DNA of 64,000 nucleotides from Parasulfuritortus sp049322515 (GTDB taxonomy: Bacteria; Pseudomonadota; Gammaproteobacteria; Burkholderiales; Thiobacillaceae): positions 1-64,000 of the forward strand of contig JBMOQW010000033.1 in assembly GCA_049322515.1 (NCBI GenBank), read 5' to 3'. Shown here in pieces: positions 7,821 through 16,409 of this stretch. The translations under genes were made by a program, and so were the position numbers. The first letter of the stretch is position 1. Every line of letters starts with the position of its first letter. The notes beneath the pieces were generated by a model. That model worked only from the letters and a program-made list of their open reading frames with translations. It was not told the origin of the DNA and ran no database searches.

Positions 7821-8615
7821 TCAGACCGCCACCGGCGCCTTGATGCCCGGGTGGGGATCGTAGCCTTCCAGGCTGAAATCCTCGTAGCGGAAGGCAAACA
7901 AGTCAGTGACCTCGGGATTCAGGCGCATGCTCGGCAGCGGCCGGCACTCGCGCGACAACTGCAGGTTCACCTGGTCGAGATGGTTCAGGTAGATGTGCGC
8001 GTCGCCCAGGGTATGCACGAAGTCGCCCGGCTTGAGCCCGGTCACCTGGGCGATCATCAGGGTCAGCAAGGCATAGCTGGCGATGTTGAACGGCACCCCG
8101 AGGAAGATGTCGGCGCTGCGCTGGTAGAGCTGGCAGGAGAGCTTGCCGTCGGCTACGTAGAACTGGAAGAAGGCATGACACGGCGGCAGCTTCATGGCCG
8201 GCAGGTCGCCCACGTTCCAGGCCGAGACGATGATGCGGCGCGAGTCCGGATTGCGCTTCAGGGTATCGATCACTTCAGAAATCTGGTCGATGTGGCGGCC
8301 ATCCGGCGCCGGCCAGTTGCGCCACTGGTAACCGTAGATCGGGCCCAGGTCGCCGTGCTCGTCGGCCCACTCGTCCCAGATGCTGACGCCGTTGTCCTTC
8401 AGGTAGCGAATGTTGGTGTCGCCTTTGAGGAACCAGAGCAGCTCATGGATCACCGACTTCAGGTGCACCTTCTTGGTGGTCAGGAGCGGGAAACCCTCGG
8501 CCAGGTCGAAGCGCATCTGGTAGCCGAACACCGACAGCGTACCGGTCCCGGTCCGGTCCGTCTTTTTCACGCCATGGGCCAGCACATGGCGCAACAGATC
8601 ATGGTAGACGCGCAT
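7821..8615 (-). CDS. thyA: Thymidylate synthase
   Basis: At 264 residues this is exactly the E. coli ThyA length. It methylates dUMP to dTMP using methylene-tetrahydrofolate. The catalytic cysteine is C146 in KLPPCHAFF, RTGTGTLSVFG is near 21-31, and the dUMP-contact region NIASYALLT follows. The ATG overlaps the stop of the upstream YcgR-like gene by 1 bp (TGATG). Transcription therefore probably runs through ycgR-like, thyA and folA. Confidence 0.97.
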   Translation of the reverse strand: MRVYHDLLRHVLAHGVKKTDRTGTGTLSVFGYQMRFDLAEGFPLLTTKKVHLKSVIHELLWFLKGDTNIRYLKDNGVSIWDEWADEHGDLGPIYGYQWRNWPAPDGRHIDQISEVIDTLKRNPDSRRIIVSAWNVGDLPAMKLPPCHAFFQFYVADGKLSCQLYQRSADIFLGVPFNIASYALLTLMIAQVTGLKPGDFVHTLGDAHIYLNHLDQVNLQLSRECRPLPSMRLNPEVTDLFAFRYEDFSLEGYDPHPGIKAPVAV

Positions 8616-9322
8616 CAGTCACTGTCCTTGAGCAGGTACTGGTAGACCAGGTTCATGATCAGGAGCCGTTGTTGTTGTTCCAGGGATTCGAACTGGATGC
8701 CCAGGGCGTTCATCCGGCGCCCCTCTTCGTCGTCTTCATGGCCCAGGGAACGGATGGTGGCCGGCGTTTCGATGATCTCCTCGATGTCGTCGAGCTTGAT
8801 CTTGAAGGCCAGGAACACGACCTGGTCCTTGGCCCCGGAGAACGCGGGCGAAAGGATCTTGGCGCCGCCGACACTCAGGTCGATGATCTTGCCGGCGCCG
8901 ATCTGCTTGCCGCCCACCTGGTCGTAGATCGCGGTGATCACCTGCACCCGGGCCCGCACCGCCTTGCGGATGCGCATGACCTGGACCGTCTCGGGATAGG
9001 ACAGGTGCAGATAGGGAAACGGGGTGTGCTGGGCCTTGAGCACCCGCGACTTGAAGGCGCAGACGTTGAGGCCGGAAAAGGCGCGCACCAGGAACGGCTG
9101 AGCATCACGCACGAAGATCAACTTGCCGTCGATGACCGGCGCGGTGACCAGCACGCTCTTCGGCTTCATGACGCCGATGATGCGCACCGTGAGCCGCTCC
9201 TGCGGGCCCTCCAGCATGGATTGCAGCTGCAGGGCGTCGCCTGGCATCAACTTGACCTGGTCCAGCGTCGCCGTGGTTTCCACCGGGGCGCCGTGGCCGT
9301 GCTTGTGTTTGTGCTCGCTCAT
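8615..9322 (-). CDS. YcgR-like PilZ protein (c-di-GMP flagellar brake)
   Basis: This 235-residue protein has an N-terminal YcgR-type domain (about 25-110) and a C-terminal PilZ domain (about 113-232). The c-di-GMP-binding residues are all present: R119-KAV-R123 (RxxxR) and D148-L-S150-VG-G153 (DxSxxG). YcgR proteins bind c-di-GMP and slow the flagellar motor, which fits the flagellar genes nearby. The N-terminus is histidine-rich (HKHKHGH at 4-10), which could bind metal. It is coupled to thyA by a 1-bp overlap although the functions are unrelated. Confidence 0.8.
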   Translation of the reverse strand: MSEHKHKHGHGAPVETTATLDQVKLMPGDALQLQSMLEGPQERLTVRIIGVMKPKSVLVTAPVIDGKLIFVRDAQPFLVRAFSGLNVCAFKSRVLKAQHTPFPYLHLSYPETVQVMRIRKAVRARVQVITAIYDQVGGKQIGAGKIIDLSVGGAKILSPAFSGAKDQVVFLAFKIKLDDIEEIIETPATIRSLGHEDDEEGRRMNALGIQFESLEQQQRLLIMNLVYQYLLKDSD

Positions 9323-9359
9323 GTGCGTATCGGTAGTTTTACCGTGTCAGGTCGCCACT

Positions 9360-9914
9360 TTAATGCAAAGTCTCGCGGGAAAGTTCATCGAGCAGATCGC
9401 GGACCAATTTTTTTCCCAGGCCGCTCATGCCGCGCGTCAACTGGACCTCGTCGCGCTCGCCGTCCACCAGCCGACGCATGATGCCCCCCAGGCGCGCCAT
9501 GTCGCCGCCGGCTTTCATCATCTGCTCGGCCATGTTGGCGAGCGTGGTGAAGGCTTCCATGTTGCCTCGCCCGGCCAGGGCGATCATGGTCGCCAAGCCG
9601 GGCGCGGCGGCCTGCGGATCACCGGCATTCTGGAGCGGCGGGAGCGTGGCTGGGTTTTCCAGGCCGGCCAGGATGGCCTCGATGATCACCTTGTCCTCTT
9701 CATCCAAGCCGAGCAGGAGCCGGCGGTCGCGCTCGCCATCGATGATCTGGCGCACGCACGACACCATCAGGGCCCAGCCCCGGGCTTCAGCCTCGCGCAA
9801 CATCTCGAACAGGGCCGGCAGGCGCGATCGGTCGTGCAAGGCGTCGACCACGGCATGGATGAAAGGGGCGTGCATCCTGAGCACTTGCTCGGCGGCGTCG
9901 GGCAATCGGGCCAT
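9360..9914 (-). CDS. Conserved hypothetical helical protein
   Basis: This 184-residue protein starts MARLPDAAEQVLRMH. I chose the ATG whose last base overlaps the bpt stop (TGATG). The protein is largely alpha-helical, soluble and rich in charged residues, with repeated short motifs such as VDGERDEVQL and IDGERDRRLL. I do not recognise a family. Its position at the end of an aat-bpt run implies co-expression with the N-end-rule transferases, but no functional link can be shown. The next gene downstream is the YcgR-like gene, 37 bp on. Confidence 0.6.
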   Translation of the reverse strand: MARLPDAAEQVLRMHAPFIHAVVDALHDRSRLPALFEMLREAEARGWALMVSCVRQIIDGERDRRLLLGLDEEDKVIIEAILAGLENPATLPPLQNAGDPQAAAPGLATMIALAGRGNMEAFTTLANMAEQMMKAGGDMARLGGIMRRLVDGERDEVQLTRGMSGLGKKLVRDLLDELSRETLH

Positions 9915-10651
9915 CAGTCGGTCTCCGGTCGGGGAAAGGGAAGCCAGGCACCGGCACGGTAGCACTCCAGTGGCTGGTAGTGGGACTTGTAGGCCATCTT
10001 GGGGCTTTCCGCGATCCAGTAGCCCAGGTAAAGATAGGGCAGCGACAGGGTACGGCACAGTTCGACCAGACTGAGTACATTGAAGACCCCCAGGCTGCGT
10101 CGCTCCAGTTCCGGATCATAGAAGGCATAGACCGCGGAAATCCCGTCGCTCAGGCGGTCGACCAGGCTGACCAGCACCACGCGCCGGTCCAGGGTGAACT
10201 CCAGCAGCGCGCTGTCGACCTGGCTGGTGAGCAGGAAGGCGCGGTACTGCTCGTGGTCGTCCAGGTCCATGCCGCCGCCGGCGTGCCGGGCCTGCTGGTA
10301 GCGCCGGTACAGGTCATAGTGGCGTGGATCGAACTCCAGATGACGGAGCCGGGCGACCAGGTCCTGATTACGCGCCCAGGCGCGGCGCTGGTTGCGTCGG
10401 GGCGCGAAGCCCTCGACCCGGAGCCGGACCGGGACACAGGCCTCGCACTGGTCGCAGCGCGGCCGGTACACATAGTGGCCGCTGCGCCGGAAACCTTGCT
10501 GGCACAGTTCGCTGTACAGGGCGTCGTCGATCAGGTGGCCTGGCGTCGCCACCTGGGAACGCGCCGCGCGCTCCGGCAGGTAGCTGCACGGGTAAGGCGC
10601 GGTGAGATAGAAGCGCAGGCGCTGGATCGGCAGTTCAGGCAACAAGGTCAC
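9914..10651 (-). CDS. bpt: Aspartate/glutamate leucyltransferase (Bpt, ATE family)
   Basis: This 245-residue transferase adds leucine from Leu-tRNA to proteins with N-terminal Asp or Glu, marking them for ClpSAP degradation. The N-terminal Cys-rich motif YRPRCDQCEACVPVRL (about 62-77) and the preceding SYLPERAARSQVATP are diagnostic of the bacterial ATE/Bpt family. The central YRRYQQARH and the C-terminal YLYLGYWIAESPKMAYK complete the fold. It overlaps the end of aat by 17 bp, and the two N-end-rule enzymes are commonly adjacent. Confidence 0.93.
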   Translation of the reverse strand: MTLLPELPIQRLRFYLTAPYPCSYLPERAARSQVATPGHLIDDALYSELCQQGFRRSGHYVYRPRCDQCEACVPVRLRVEGFAPRRNQRRAWARNQDLVARLRHLEFDPRHYDLYRRYQQARHAGGGMDLDDHEQYRAFLLTSQVDSALLEFTLDRRVVLVSLVDRLSDGISAVYAFYDPELERRSLGVFNVLSLVELCRTLSLPYLYLGYWIAESPKMAYKSHYQPLECYRAGAWLPFPRPETD

Positions 10652-11333
10652 GATCGAACGTCCAAGTCCCGGGAAGTCCAGGCAAGTGTACCAATTCGGT
10701 CACGCGGTCGAGGAATTCCAACCGGGCCACGGGGCGTGCTCCGAGCGAGGCCAGATGATCGGTGGCCATCTGGCAGTCGATCAGGCCGAATTGCCAACGC
10801 CGCAATTGCGCGGCCAGATGCGCCAGAGCCGCCTTGGAGGCATCGCTGGCCCGGCTGAACATCGATTCGCCATAGAACATGCGGCCGAGCGCCACCCCGT
10901 ACAAGCCGCCGACCAGGGCCCCGTCACGCCAGGCCTCGACACTGTGGGCATGGCCCAGGGCATGCAGCTCGACATAGGCACGAATCATGGCTGGCACGAT
11001 CCAGGTGCCGCGCTGCCCTGGCCTCGGCTCGGCACAGGCGCGCATCACCGCCTCGAAGGCGGTGTCGACCCGGATCTCATAGTCGCCCCGGCGCAAGCGC
11101 TTGGCCAGGGAACGGGACACCTTCATCTCGCCCGGCACCAGGACCATGCGTGGATCGGGCGACCACCAGAGGATCGGCTCGCCGGGACCGAACCAGGGGA
11201 AAATGCCGTGTCGATAGGCCTCCAGCAGGCGCCCGGGCGTGAGGTCGGCGCCCGCGGCGAGCAGGCCGTTCGGCTCACGCAGGGCGCGAACCACGTCGGG
11301 GAAAGGGTCATTCGGACCCAGCCAGGCAATCAT
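10635..11333 (-). CDS. aat: Leucyl/phenylalanyl-tRNA-protein transferase
   Basis: This 232-residue enzyme transfers Leu or Phe to N-terminal Lys or Arg of substrate proteins, the second branch of the bacterial N-end rule. Family hallmarks are YRHGIFPWFGPGEPILWWSP (about 42-61) and GLYGVALGRMFYGESMFS. I use the ATG at 11333 (MIAWLGPNDPFP), which fits the family's N-terminus. A longer in-frame start at 11378 would run back over the divergent ccoI start. Confidence 0.95.
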   Translation of the reverse strand: MIAWLGPNDPFPDVVRALREPNGLLAAGADLTPGRLLEAYRHGIFPWFGPGEPILWWSPDPRMVLVPGEMKVSRSLAKRLRRGDYEIRVDTAFEAVMRACAEPRPGQRGTWIVPAMIRAYVELHALGHAHSVEAWRDGALVGGLYGVALGRMFYGESMFSRASDASKAALAHLAAQLRRWQFGLIDCQMATDHLASLGARPVARLEFLDRVTELVHLPGLPGTWTFDRDLVA

Positions 11334-11365
11334 GAAGCGGATTTTAAGGGATAGAATGCCGGCCC

Positions 11366-13798
11366 ATGGCCGACGCACACTGTTACCACTGCGGCGAAGC
11401 CGTTCCCTCCGGAGCGGACTACCCCATCCGTCTGGATACCAAGATCGAACCTGCCTGCTGCCGGGGCTGCCAGGCGGTGGCGCAGACGATCATCGATTCC
11501 GGCAACGCCGACTATTACCGTCTGCGCACCGACCTGCCGAAGACCCCCGAGGCGGCGCTCGAAGAACTCAAGCAGCTCAAGCTGTATGACCTGCCCGAAG
11601 TGCAGCAGAGCTTCGTCAAGGCCGAAGGCGAGATCCGTGAAGCCAGCCTGATCCTCGAAGGCATCGTCTGCGCCGCCTGCGTCTGGCTCAACGAACGCCA
11701 TCTGCGCCAGTTGCCCGGGGTGCTCTCGGCCGAGATCAATTTCTCCACCCACCGCGCCCGGGTACGCTGGGACGACAGCCGCATCCAGCTCTCGCACATC
11801 CTCCAGGCGGTGCAGGAGATCGGCTACCTCGCCTATCCCTTCGACACCGGCCGCCAGGAAGAACTGTTCCGCAAGGAACGCAATGCTGCGATCCGCCGCC
11901 TGGCCATCGCCGGCCTCGGCATGATGCAGGTGATGATGTACGCCATTCCGGTCTACCTGGCCGCTGATGGCACCATGGGCCAGGACATCGAGGCCCTGAT
12001 GCGGGTCGCCAGCCTGCTGCTCACCACGCCAGTAGTGTTCTACTCGGCCTGGCCGTTCTTCCAGGGCGCCTGGCGCGACCTGAAGTTGCGCCGCGCCGGC
12101 ATGGACGTGCCGGTGGCCCTCGGCGTCGGGGCGGCCTATGCGGCCAGCATCTATGGCACCTTCACCAGCAGCGCCGACGTCTACTTCGATTCGGTGACCA
12201 TGTTCGTGTTCTTCCTGCTCACCGGACGCTTCCTGGAGATGAACGCCCGCAAGCGCTCGGCCGAGGCCGCCGAATCGCTGGTCAAGCTGATCCCGGCCGC
12301 CGCCACCCGCCTGCCCCACTGGCCGGCCGGCCGCGACGAAGAACTGATCGCGGCGGTCAAGCTGAGTCCGGGCGATCACATCCTGGTTGGCACCGGCGAC
12401 AGTTTCCCGGCCGACGGCACCGTGGTCGAAGGCAAGTCAAGCGTCGATGAATCGCTGCTCACCGGGGAATCGCACCCGCTCGACAAGCAGCCGGGCGGCA
12501 CCGTCATCGGTGGCACCCTGAACCTGGCCAGCCCCCTGGTGGTCCGGGTCGACAAGATCGGCGCCGACACCGTGCTGTCCGGCATCGTCCGCCTGCTCGA
12601 CCGGGCACTTGCCGAAAAGCCCCGCCTGGCCCTGATCGCCGACCGGGTCGCCTCCTGGTTCGTGCTGGCCCTGCTCCTGGTGGCCGCCACCGTCGCCGGT
12701 CTCTGGTATTGGGTCGACCCGTCGCGGGCATTCTGGATCACCGTCTCGGTGCTGGTGGTGTCCTGTCCATGCGCCCTGGCCCTGGCCACGCCGGCGGCAC
12801 TCACCGCCGCGCTGGGCCGCCTGACCCGGATGGGCTTGCTGTCGACCCGCGGCCATGCCCTGGAAACCCTGGCCCAGGCGACCGATTTCGTGTTCGACAA
12901 GACCGGCACCCTGACCACCGGCGAATTCCGCCTGCTCGATACCCAGGTCGTGCGCGGCGACCGTGAACGGGCCCTGGCCCTCGCCGCCGCCCTCGAACAG
13001 GGCGCCACCCACCCGGTGGCCGCCGCCCTGCGGGCCGCCGCCGCCGGCCTTCCGGTGGCCTCGGCGAACGAACTCCACTTGCATCCCGGCCAGGGCGTCG
13101 AAGGCCGCCTCGACGGTCAAGTCTACCGCCTCGGCAACCCGGCCTTCCTGAATGCAACACCGACCCTCGACGGCGCGGGAATGACCGTGGTCGGACTCGC
13201 CGACGCAGACGGCGTGCTGGCCTGGTTCGGCCTCGGTGACCAACCCCGGCCCCAGGCCGCGGCATTGATCTCGTCGCTCCAGGCCATGGGCCTGCGCGTG
13301 CATCTCTACTCCGGTGACCGCCCGGAAAACGTCGAGGCCCTGGCCCGACAGCTCGGCATCGCCCACGCCCGGGGCGCCATGTTGCCGGAAGACAAGCTGC
13401 GCGCCGTCAAGGCCCTGCAGGACCAGGGCGCGGTGGTGGCGATGACCGGCGATGGGGTCAACGACGCGCCGGTCCTGGCCCAGGCCCAGGTCTCGGTGGC
13501 CATCGACCAGGGCGCCGAAGCGGCCCAGGCCGCCGCCGACATGGTGCTGCTGTCGAGTGAACTGCCCCGCCTGGCCGACGGCGTCCGCATCGCCCGCAAG
13601 ACCCAGGCGGTCATCCGCCAGAACCTGGCCTGGTCGGTGCTCTACAATGCCGTCGCCATCCCGGCCGCCGCGCTCGGGCATGTCACGCCCTGGCTGGCGG
13701 GCATCGGCATGTCGCTGTCATCGCTCCTGGTGGTGCTCAATGCCATGCGCCTGTCCAGTGCCCCCGACCCGCGCCCGCGCGCCCCGCCTCTTCCGTGA
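11366..13798 (+). CDS. ccoI: Copper-exporting P-type ATPase for cbb3 assembly (CcoI/FixI)
   Basis: This 810-residue P1B-type ATPase supplies copper for the CuB site of cbb3 oxidase. The N-terminal Cys-rich zinc-ribbon-like part (CYHCGEAV...CCRGCQAV) is typical of FixI/CcoI. It is followed by an HMA domain with CAAC in GIVCAACVWL. The transmembrane metal site is C467-P-C469, the phosphorylated Asp is D511 in DKTGTLTTG, and the hinge motif GDGVNDAP is near 695. The ATG is 32 bp from the divergent aat start. A TAGAAT at 11352-11357 could give a very short leader. ccoS follows after 6 bp. Confidence 0.95.
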   Translation: MADAHCYHCGEAVPSGADYPIRLDTKIEPACCRGCQAVAQTIIDSGNADYYRLRTDLPKTPEAALEELKQLKLYDLPEVQQSFVKAEGEIREASLILEGIVCAACVWLNERHLRQLPGVLSAEINFSTHRARVRWDDSRIQLSHILQAVQEIGYLAYPFDTGRQEELFRKERNAAIRRLAIAGLGMMQVMMYAIPVYLAADGTMGQDIEALMRVASLLLTTPVVFYSAWPFFQGAWRDLKLRRAGMDVPVALGVGAAYAASIYGTFTSSADVYFDSVTMFVFFLLTGRFLEMNARKRSAEAAESLVKLIPAAATRLPHWPAGRDEELIAAVKLSPGDHILVGTGDSFPADGTVVEGKSSVDESLLTGESHPLDKQPGGTVIGGTLNLASPLVVRVDKIGADTVLSGIVRLLDRALAEKPRLALIADRVASWFVLALLLVAATVAGLWYWVDPSRAFWITVSVLVVSCPCALALATPAALTAALGRLTRMGLLSTRGHALETLAQATDFVFDKTGTLTTGEFRLLDTQVVRGDRERALALAAALEQGATHPVAAALRAAAAGLPVASANELHLHPGQGVEGRLDGQVYRLGNPAFLNATPTLDGAGMTVVGLADADGVLAWFGLGDQPRPQAAALISSLQAMGLRVHLYSGDRPENVEALARQLGIAHARGAMLPEDKLRAVKALQDQGAVVAMTGDGVNDAPVLAQAQVSVAIDQGAEAAQAAADMVLLSSELPRLADGVRIARKTQAVIRQNLAWSVLYNAVAIPAAALGHVTPWLAGIGMSLSSLLVVLNAMRLSSAPDPRPRAPPLP

Positions 13799-13804
13799 GC
13801 TAGT

Positions 13805-13996
13805 ATGGACATCCTATATTTACTGATCCCCATCAGTGTGATTCTGGTCGGGCTTATCGCCCTGATCCTGCTGTGGGCGGTCAAGCATGGTCAATTCGAG
13901 GACATGGAAGGGCCGGCACATCGCATCCTCATGGATGACGACTCGCCGACCATCCCGGACAACCAGGCCAAGGGAGGAAAGAACCAGGAAAAGTGA
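13805..13996 (+). CDS. ccoS: cbb3 oxidase maturation protein CcoS
   Basis: This is a 63-residue single-pass membrane protein. A membrane helix (about 3-26) is followed by WAVKHGQFEDMEGPAHRILMD, the conserved CcoS signature. CcoS is needed to insert cofactors into CcoN. It lies 6 bp after ccoI, the usual partner. The tail after residue 45 is polar and variable. Confidence 0.92.
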   Translation: MDILYLLIPISVILVGLIALILLWAVKHGQFEDMEGPAHRILMDDDSPTIPDNQAKGGKNQEK

Positions 13997-14030
13997 AGCT
14001 TTTGTCAAGGCGACATTTCGCCGCGTTTCG

Positions 14031-14046
14031 ATTGACAATTGTCAAT
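14031..14046. promoter_or_regulatory. FNR/ANR/FixK-type box upstream of ccoN
   Basis: ATTGACAATTGTCAAT is a perfect 16-bp palindrome containing TTGAC-N4-GTCAA, which fits the FNR/FixK consensus TTGAY-N4-RTCAA. It lies 79 bp before the ccoN ATG, in the only sizeable gap of the cco locus. cbb3 operons are classically activated by FNR-family regulators under low oxygen. The exact transcription start is unclear: candidate -10s are GATTTT (14070) and TATAAA (14084). Confidence 0.8.
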
Positions 14047-14124
14047 TCGGTTTTTAGGATACCGGGGTCGATTTTCGGCGCCGTATAAAGTAGAAACCCG
14101 TCATCACCTGCGAAGGAGACCCGT

Positions 14125-15570
14125 ATGGAAGCAACATACAACTACAAGGTCGTCCGGCAATTTGCCATCATGACAGTCGTCTGGGGCATTGTCGGCATGC
14201 TGGTTGGCGTAATCATCGCCGCTCAGCTCATTTGGCCAGAAATCACCATGAACCTCCCGTGGCTGTCCTATGGACGCCTGCGGCCCCTGCACACCAACGC
14301 GGTCATCTTCGCCTTTGGCGGATGCGGCCTGTTCGCCGCCTCGCTCTACGTGGTCCAGCGTACCTGCCAAGTGCGTCTGCTCTCTGATGGCCTCGCAGCC
14401 TTCGTGTTCTGGGGCTGGCAACTTGTGATCCTGCTCGCGGCATTAAGTTTCGTCTTCGGCATCACCTCGAGCAAGGAATATGCGGAACTCGAGTGGCCGA
14501 TCGACCTGCTCATCACGGTGATCTGGGTGTCCTACGCCGTCCTGTTCTTCGGCACCATCATGAAGCGCAAGACCGAGCACATCTACGTCGCCAACTGGTT
14601 CTTCGGCGCCTACATCCTGACCATCGCCCTCCTGCATCTGGTCAACAATGCCGAGTTGCCTTGGATTCTGGGTGGCAGCACCGACTTTTTTGGCTGGTGG
14701 AAATCCTATCCCGTCTACGCCGGCGTGCATGACGCGATGGTGCAATGGTGGTATGGCCACAACGCCGTGGGCTTCTTCCTGACCACCGCCTTCCTCGGCA
14801 TGATGTACTACTTCGTGCCCAAGCAGGCCGGTCGCCCGATCTTCTCCTACCGCCTGTCCGTGGTGCACTTCTGGTCCCTGAACTTCATCTACATGTGGGC
14901 CGGCCCGCACCACCTGATGTACACCGCGCTGCCCGACTGGGCCCAGTCGCTCGGCATGGTGTTCTCGCTGATGCTGATCGCGCCGTCGTGGGGCGGCATG
15001 ATGAACGGCATCATGACCCTGTCCGGCGCCTGGCATAAGCTGCGCACCGATCCGATCCTGAAGTTCCTGATCACCTCCCTGTCCTTCTACGGCATGTCGA
15101 CCTTCGAAGGCCCGATGATGTCGGTGAAGACCGTGAACGCCCTGTCGCACTACACCGAGTGGACCATCGGTCACGTGCACTCCGGCGCCCTGGGCTGGGT
15201 GGCCATGATCACCATCGGTTCGATGTACTACCTGATCCCGCGCCTGTTCGGCCGTGAAGAGATGTACAGCACCCGCCTGATCAACGCCCACTTCTGGTGG
15301 TCGACCATCGGCGTCGTGCTCTACATTGCCTCGATGTGGATTGCCGGTGTCGCCCAAGGCCTGATGTGGCGTGCCACCAACGCCGATGGCACCCTGACCT
15401 ACAGCTTCGCGCAGTCGGTCAATGCGATGTACCCCTTCTACACCATCCGTCTGATCGGCGGCGCCATGTTCTTCGTCGGCATGCTGATGATGGCCTACAA
15501 CGTGTGGAAGACCGTCGCCGCGGGCAAGGCCGTCAACGACGCCGCCATTCCCCAAGCCGTGCACGCTTGA
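14125..15570 (+). CDS. ccoN: cbb3-type cytochrome c oxidase subunit I
   Basis: This 481-residue catalytic subunit holds heme b, heme b3 and CuB and reduces O2 in the inner membrane. It has about 12 membrane helices. Conserved metal-ligand regions include RLRPLHTNAVIFAF, QWWYGHNAVGFFLT (the CuB/cross-linked Tyr region differs in this family), MWAGPHHLMYTALPDW and EWTIGHVHSGALGWV. Length and order are normal for CcoN. A strong GAAGGAG sequence precedes the ATG. It is the first structural gene after the FNR-type box. Confidence 0.97.
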   Translation: MEATYNYKVVRQFAIMTVVWGIVGMLVGVIIAAQLIWPEITMNLPWLSYGRLRPLHTNAVIFAFGGCGLFAASLYVVQRTCQVRLLSDGLAAFVFWGWQLVILLAALSFVFGITSSKEYAELEWPIDLLITVIWVSYAVLFFGTIMKRKTEHIYVANWFFGAYILTIALLHLVNNAELPWILGGSTDFFGWWKSYPVYAGVHDAMVQWWYGHNAVGFFLTTAFLGMMYYFVPKQAGRPIFSYRLSVVHFWSLNFIYMWAGPHHLMYTALPDWAQSLGMVFSLMLIAPSWGGMMNGIMTLSGAWHKLRTDPILKFLITSLSFYGMSTFEGPMMSVKTVNALSHYTEWTIGHVHSGALGWVAMITIGSMYYLIPRLFGREEMYSTRLINAHFWWSTIGVVLYIASMWIAGVAQGLMWRATNADGTLTYSFAQSVNAMYPFYTIRLIGGAMFFVGMLMMAYNVWKTVAAGKAVNDAAIPQAVHA

Positions 15571-15593
15571 TCACTCGATAGGAGACACACGAC

Positions 15594-16205
15594 ATGTTTT
15601 CCCATAAGTTGATCGAGAAGAACATCGGCTGGCTGATCATCCTGACCATCCTGATCGTCAGCGTCGGTGGTCTGGTCCAGATCGTGCCGCTGTTCTTCCA
15701 GAAATCCACCACCGAGGCGGTGCCGGGTCTGAAGCCGTATGACGCCCTGCAACTGACCGGTCGCGACGTCTACATCCGGGAAGGCTGCTACACCTGCCAC
15801 TCCCAGATGGTGCGTCCGTTCCGCGCCGAGACCGAACGCTATGGCCACTTCTCCGTGGCCGGCGAGTTTGTCTACGACCGCCCGTTCCAGTGGGGTTCCA
15901 AGCGGACCGGTCCGGACCTGCACCGGGTCGGTGGCCGTTACTCCGACAACTGGCACTACGTGCATCTGATGAATCCTCGCGATGTGGTGCCCGAGTCGAA
16001 CATGCCGGCCTATCCATGGCTGGCCGACGCCCCGGCTGACGCCGCCAACATCAAGGCGAAGATGCGCACCCTCAACATCGTGGGCCATGGCTACACGGAA
16101 GAGGAAATCGAGTCCGCGCCCGCCGCCTTGGACGGCAAGACCGAAATGGACGCCCTGATCGCGTACCTCCAGGTACTCGGCACCAGTGCGCCCAAGGCTC
16201 AGTAA
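15594..16205 (+). CDS. ccoO: cbb3-type cytochrome c oxidase subunit II, monoheme cytochrome c
   Basis: This 203-residue subunit has one N-terminal membrane anchor (about 12-32) and a periplasmic cytochrome c domain. The single heme-binding site is C65-YT-C68-H69 in EGCYTCHSQMVRP. The axial Met is probably in ESNMPAYPW. It passes electrons from CcoP to CcoN. It sits 23 bp after ccoN with a GGAG sequence before the ATG. Confidence 0.96.
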   Translation: MFSHKLIEKNIGWLIILTILIVSVGGLVQIVPLFFQKSTTEAVPGLKPYDALQLTGRDVYIREGCYTCHSQMVRPFRAETERYGHFSVAGEFVYDRPFQWGSKRTGPDLHRVGGRYSDNWHYVHLMNPRDVVPESNMPAYPWLADAPADAANIKAKMRTLNIVGHGYTEEEIESAPAALDGKTEMDALIAYLQVLGTSAPKAQ

Positions 16206-16217
16206 CGACAGGCGTCA

Positions 16218-16388
16218 ATGATCATGAATTCCGGGCTCATCGGTTCCATCGTCACCGTGGTGTTCTTCGTCCTGTTTGTTGCCATCGTCTGGTGGGTCTA
16301 CCACAAGGAAAACCGGCACAAGCACGAGGAAGCCGCCAATCTTCCCTTCCAGGAAGAGGACGACGGTATCGATCGCCGGGGTTCCTGA
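16218..16388 (+). CDS. ccoQ: cbb3-type oxidase small subunit CcoQ
   Basis: This is a 56-residue single-helix membrane protein: MIMNSGLIGSIVTVVFFVLF, then VAIVWWVYHKENR and an acidic tail. CcoQ/FixQ proteins stabilise the oxidase complex. It has the expected position between ccoO and ccoP, and the WWVY-K pattern after the helix is typical. A second ATG at 16224 is an alternative start. Confidence 0.88.
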   Translation: MIMNSGLIGSIVTVVFFVLFVAIVWWVYHKENRHKHEEAANLPFQEEDDGIDRRGS

Positions 16389-16409
16389 CCCAATCGCGAG
16401 GAGAAATAA

